Positions 61,681 through 64,000 of a DNA stretch of 64,000 nucleotides are shown piece after piece. The notes under the pieces are model-generated. The model was not told the DNA's origin and did not search any database. It saw nothing but the letters and a program-made list of their open reading frames with translations. Origin of the DNA: Paraflavisolibacter caeni. GTDB taxonomy: Bacteria > Bacteroidota > Bacteroidia > Chitinophagales > Chitinophagaceae. Position 1 is the first letter of the stretch; every line of letters begins with the position of its first letter. Both the position numbers and the translations under genes were made by a program. The stretch is taken from NCBI RefSeq assembly GCF_025628885.1, contig NZ_JAOTIF010000012.1, forward strand, positions 102,124 to 166,123. Reading direction: 5' to 3'.

Positions 61681-63837
61681 ATGAAGTTTATACTATCAGT
61701 TTGCCTAATAGCATTGTCTGCTATTAGTGCCCATGCACAACATAAATTAAAGCTATCCATAAAAAACGCCGAAGCCAAAGAACCCCTTGCAGGAGCTACT
61801 GCAACCATCAAATCACTCAATAGAACAGCAATAGCAGACAGTTCAGGCCTGGTATCATTCGATAATCTGAAGGCAGGTAACTATTCTATTGAAATATCTT
61901 ATGTAGGTCATGAAGAGCAGGAAATTGATATAACTGTGCCGCAACCTTCAAACCAGCCCTTTGAAGTATTCCTCGAAGAAGGAGAGGAGCATGAGGAAGA
62001 TGTTGTGGTAATGGCAACAAGAACAAGCAGGTCAATCAGGGATATTCCAACCAGGGTAGAAACCATTTCTGGTGAGGAACTGACAGAAAAAGGAAATATG
62101 AAACCTGGTGACATACGTATGCTTCTGAATGAAAGTACGGGCATACAAACCCAGCAAACCTCTGCCACTTCCTATAATTCAAGCATAAGAATACAAGGCT
62201 TAGACGGCCGCTACACACAAATTTTGCGTGATGGCTTTCCTCTTTATTCAGGTTTCGCCGGTGGGCTTAGTATCATGCAGATAGTACCTTTGGACCTGAA
62301 GCAGGTTGAGGTAATCAAAGGTTCTTCCTCTACTTTATACGGAGGTGGCGCAATAGCAGGGCTCGTTAACCTCGTATCAAAAACACCTACCGCCAAAAGA
62401 GAAATCAGCTTTATGGCAAATGCCACTTCAGCAAAGGGTTTGGACCTAAGTGGCTTCTATAGCCAGCGCTTTAACAAAGTAGGAGTCACTGTATTCGGGT
62501 CAAGAAACACCGGCAGCCCTTATGATCCTGCCGATATCGGACTTACTGCCATCCCCAAATTTGAACGCTACACCATCAATCCACGGCTGTTCATTTATGG
62601 TGAAAAGACGAACGCCAACATTGGCTTTAGTTACATAACCGAAGATCGAATTGGCGGCAGCATGGATTATATTAAGAATGGTTCACAAGGTTATTTTGAA
62701 GAAAATAATACAGACCGTTTTACTACCCAGTTCGATATTAATCATAAGTTGGATAAACATTCAAGCCTCAACTTTAAAAACAGTTATAGCCGTTTCGATA
62801 GGCTTATTCAGATCCCGGATTATGCTTTCAAGGGTTTGCAGCAATCCACCTTTTCAGAGCTAACCTATAACCTGAAAGGTGAAAATACCCAATGGGTAGC
62901 AGGCGCAAATTTGCTAACAGACGATTTTGCAGAGGATAAAATAGCCACCAGCAATCTGCGGGATTATCATTACAATACATTTGGAGGCTTTATTCAAAAC
63001 ACCTGGTCCCCTGTTAGCATCTTTACGCTGGAAACTGGTTTGCGAGGTGATTACGTAGAACAATATGGTTTTGAGTTATTGCCAAGGATCTCAGCTCTGT
63101 TTAAAATAAGCCCAAAACTTACTTCACGTATTGGTGGCGGATTTGGTTATAAAACGCCAACAGTTTTTAATGAAGAATCAGAGAAAATACAGTTTCAGAA
63201 CATTCTACCCATCGATCAGGATCTAACACGAAATGAACGCTCTGTCGGTGGCAGTTTTGACGTTAATTACCGGGCTAAATTAGGTGAAGCAGGTATTGCA
63301 ATAAATCAATTGTTTTTTTACACCAGGTTAAATAAACCCTTAATTCTGACAAGTACTTCATCAGGCGATTTGGCTTTTGTCAATGCCAATGGCTATATAG
63401 ATACAAAAGGCCTGGAAACAAATCTGCGTGTAACTTATAACGACTTCAAGCTATTCATTGGCTATACCTATGCTGATGTGGCCAGTCATTTTGATGGAGA
63501 AGAAAGCTGGTTCCCGCTTACCGCACGCCACCGTTTAAATAATGTCCTGATGTATGAAAAGGAAGAGAAACTAAAGATAGGCCTTGAAGCCTATTACTTT
63601 AGTCCCCAAAAACTATCAGATGGCAGTATAGGGAAACCCTATTGGACTGCAGGTTTCATGGCTGAAAAAATGTGGGAGCATTTCTCAGTATTTGTAAACT
63701 TTGAAAACTTTACAGACACCAGGCAAACCAAGTTTGACACCATATATACCGGTTCTATCAATGATCCGGTGTTTAGAGATATCTATGCCCCTGTAGATGG
63801 TTTTGTAATCAATGGTGGTATCAAAATAAAACTATAA
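61681..63837 (+). CDS. TonB-dependent outer-membrane receptor
   Basis: 718 residues. Signal peptide (about 1-20), carboxypeptidase-D-like domain (about 22-105: AKEPLAGATATIKSL, ADSSGLVSFDNLKAGNYSIEI), then an acidic linker EEGEEHEEDVVVMATRTSR in TonB-box position, plug domain (about 120-230: IRDIPTRVETISGEEL, TQILRDGFPLYSGFAGG, VEVIKGSSSTLYGGGAIAGLVNLVS) and a 22-strand barrel ending VINGGIKIKL. Its size and lack of a SusD partner place it in the metal/siderophore/cobalamin group rather than SusC. It follows the DUF6660-like gene by 50 bp, which indicates metal uptake, ligand unknown. Confidence 0.92.
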   Translation: MKFILSVCLIALSAISAHAQHKLKLSIKNAEAKEPLAGATATIKSLNRTAIADSSGLVSFDNLKAGNYSIEISYVGHEEQEIDITVPQPSNQPFEVFLEEGEEHEEDVVVMATRTSRSIRDIPTRVETISGEELTEKGNMKPGDIRMLLNESTGIQTQQTSATSYNSSIRIQGLDGRYTQILRDGFPLYSGFAGGLSIMQIVPLDLKQVEVIKGSSSTLYGGGAIAGLVNLVSKTPTAKREISFMANATSAKGLDLSGFYSQRFNKVGVTVFGSRNTGSPYDPADIGLTAIPKFERYTINPRLFIYGEKTNANIGFSYITEDRIGGSMDYIKNGSQGYFEENNTDRFTTQFDINHKLDKHSSLNFKNSYSRFDRLIQIPDYAFKGLQQSTFSELTYNLKGENTQWVAGANLLTDDFAEDKIATSNLRDYHYNTFGGFIQNTWSPVSIFTLETGLRGDYVEQYGFELLPRISALFKISPKLTSRIGGGFGYKTPTVFNEESEKIQFQNILPIDQDLTRNERSVGGSFDVNYRAKLGEAGIAINQLFFYTRLNKPLILTSTSSGDLAFVNANGYIDTKGLETNLRVTYNDFKLFIGYTYADVASHFDGEESWFPLTARHRLNNVLMYEKEEKLKIGLEAYYFSPQKLSDGSIGKPYWTAGFMAEKMWEHFSVFVNFENFTDTRQTKFDTIYTGSINDPVFRDIYAPVDGFVINGGIKIKL

Positions 63838-63841
63838 ACAA

Positions 63842-63873
63842 AAAGCCTGGAGCGCTTAACAGCTTTAGGCTTT
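63842..63873 (+). terminator. Likely terminator after the TonB receptor
   Basis: AAAGCCT and AGGCTTT flank an 18-nt internal segment that can extend the stem. Modest strength. Bases 63874-64000 hold no gene. Confidence 0.55.
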
Positions 63874-64000
63874 AAGATCTGCCCTGAAATTCTGAACTGG
63901 TAATTTCTTACTCTATTTTACCAGATGCGACCTTTAGATTAGCGGTTAGAAGTTAAGAAGTTCTTTGAAGATAATGTTTAGATGATAAATTTAGTGGAAG

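Noticed and set aside
1..64000. CRISPR arrays, insertion sequences, toxin-antitoxin or phage-defence genes
   Set aside because: None were recognised; no spaced direct repeats, transposase motifs or terminal inverted repeats were seen.

Overview
The window comes from a member of the Bacteroidota, most likely a Chitinophagaceae-type soil or freshwater bacterium. The signs are a SusC/SusD pair driven by a FecI/FecR sigma/anti-sigma pair, a type IX secretion (T9SS) sorting domain on a giant secreted protein, promoters of the TAnnTTTG type, mostly A-rich leaders without Shine-Dalgarno sites, LytTR signalling with a Reg_prop propeller kinase, and many small lipoproteins. No phage, integrase, insertion sequence or CRISPR array was seen.

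Layout. 0-4.2 kb: the 3' part of an SGNH esterase/GH20 hexosaminidase fusion, a badly decayed nagA, tRNA-Val, a nucleosidase and a frameshifted HxlR regulator. 4.6-6.7 kb: an rtcB-prfH pair for ribosome rescue and RNA repair. 7-18 kb: a GH3 glycosidase, two membrane proteins, and a 2355-residue T9SS-exported pectate-lyase-like protein behind a LacI-type operator. 18-26.3 kb: central metabolism, with a ferredoxin reductase-like enzyme, PEP synthase, a cobalamin riboswitch ahead of the class Ia ribonucleotide reductase genes nrdB-nrdA, an FMN reductase and tRNA-Asp. 26.6-34.4 kb: a second LacI-type operator, then a FecI-FecR-SusC-SusD unit followed by the remains of two glycoside hydrolases.

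34.6-43.3 kb: a Crp-type regulator with a sterol-desaturase-like enzyme, then a divergent sulfur/thiol/metalloid cluster. On the minus strand it has an ArsM-like methyltransferase, a TlpA thioredoxin and a free-standing DsbD alpha domain. On the plus strand it has an ArsR-rhodanese fusion, a rhodanese-metallo-beta-lactamase fusion, an exported Cys-rich rhodanese-like protein and an MFS transporter. This is the best candidate for an incompletely described system. 43.3-52.5 kb: small exported proteins, a propeller histidine kinase with its LytTR regulator, a methyltransferase, remnants of a DUF1214 gene and a susD gene, an orphan ECF sigma factor and a tiny membrane protein. 52.5-57.4 kb: a 1196-residue protein combining metallophosphoesterase, kinase-like and outer-membrane-barrel regions, and a polytopic membrane protein. 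57.4-63.9 kb: a metal-responsive block in which a DtxR/MntR-type regulator stands divergent to a di-heme DUF1111 lipoprotein, a Rieske protein, an OprO/P-like porin, a Cys/His-rich DUF6660-like protein and a TonB-dependent receptor. A remnant of a metal P-type ATPase lies beside the regulator.

Taken together the window shows polysaccharide foraging (two loci sharing an operator type), B12-dependent choice of ribonucleotide reductase, thiol/sulfane-sulfur handling and metal acquisition, along with several genes in visible decay. All functions are read from translated sequence and family memory; no database search was run.
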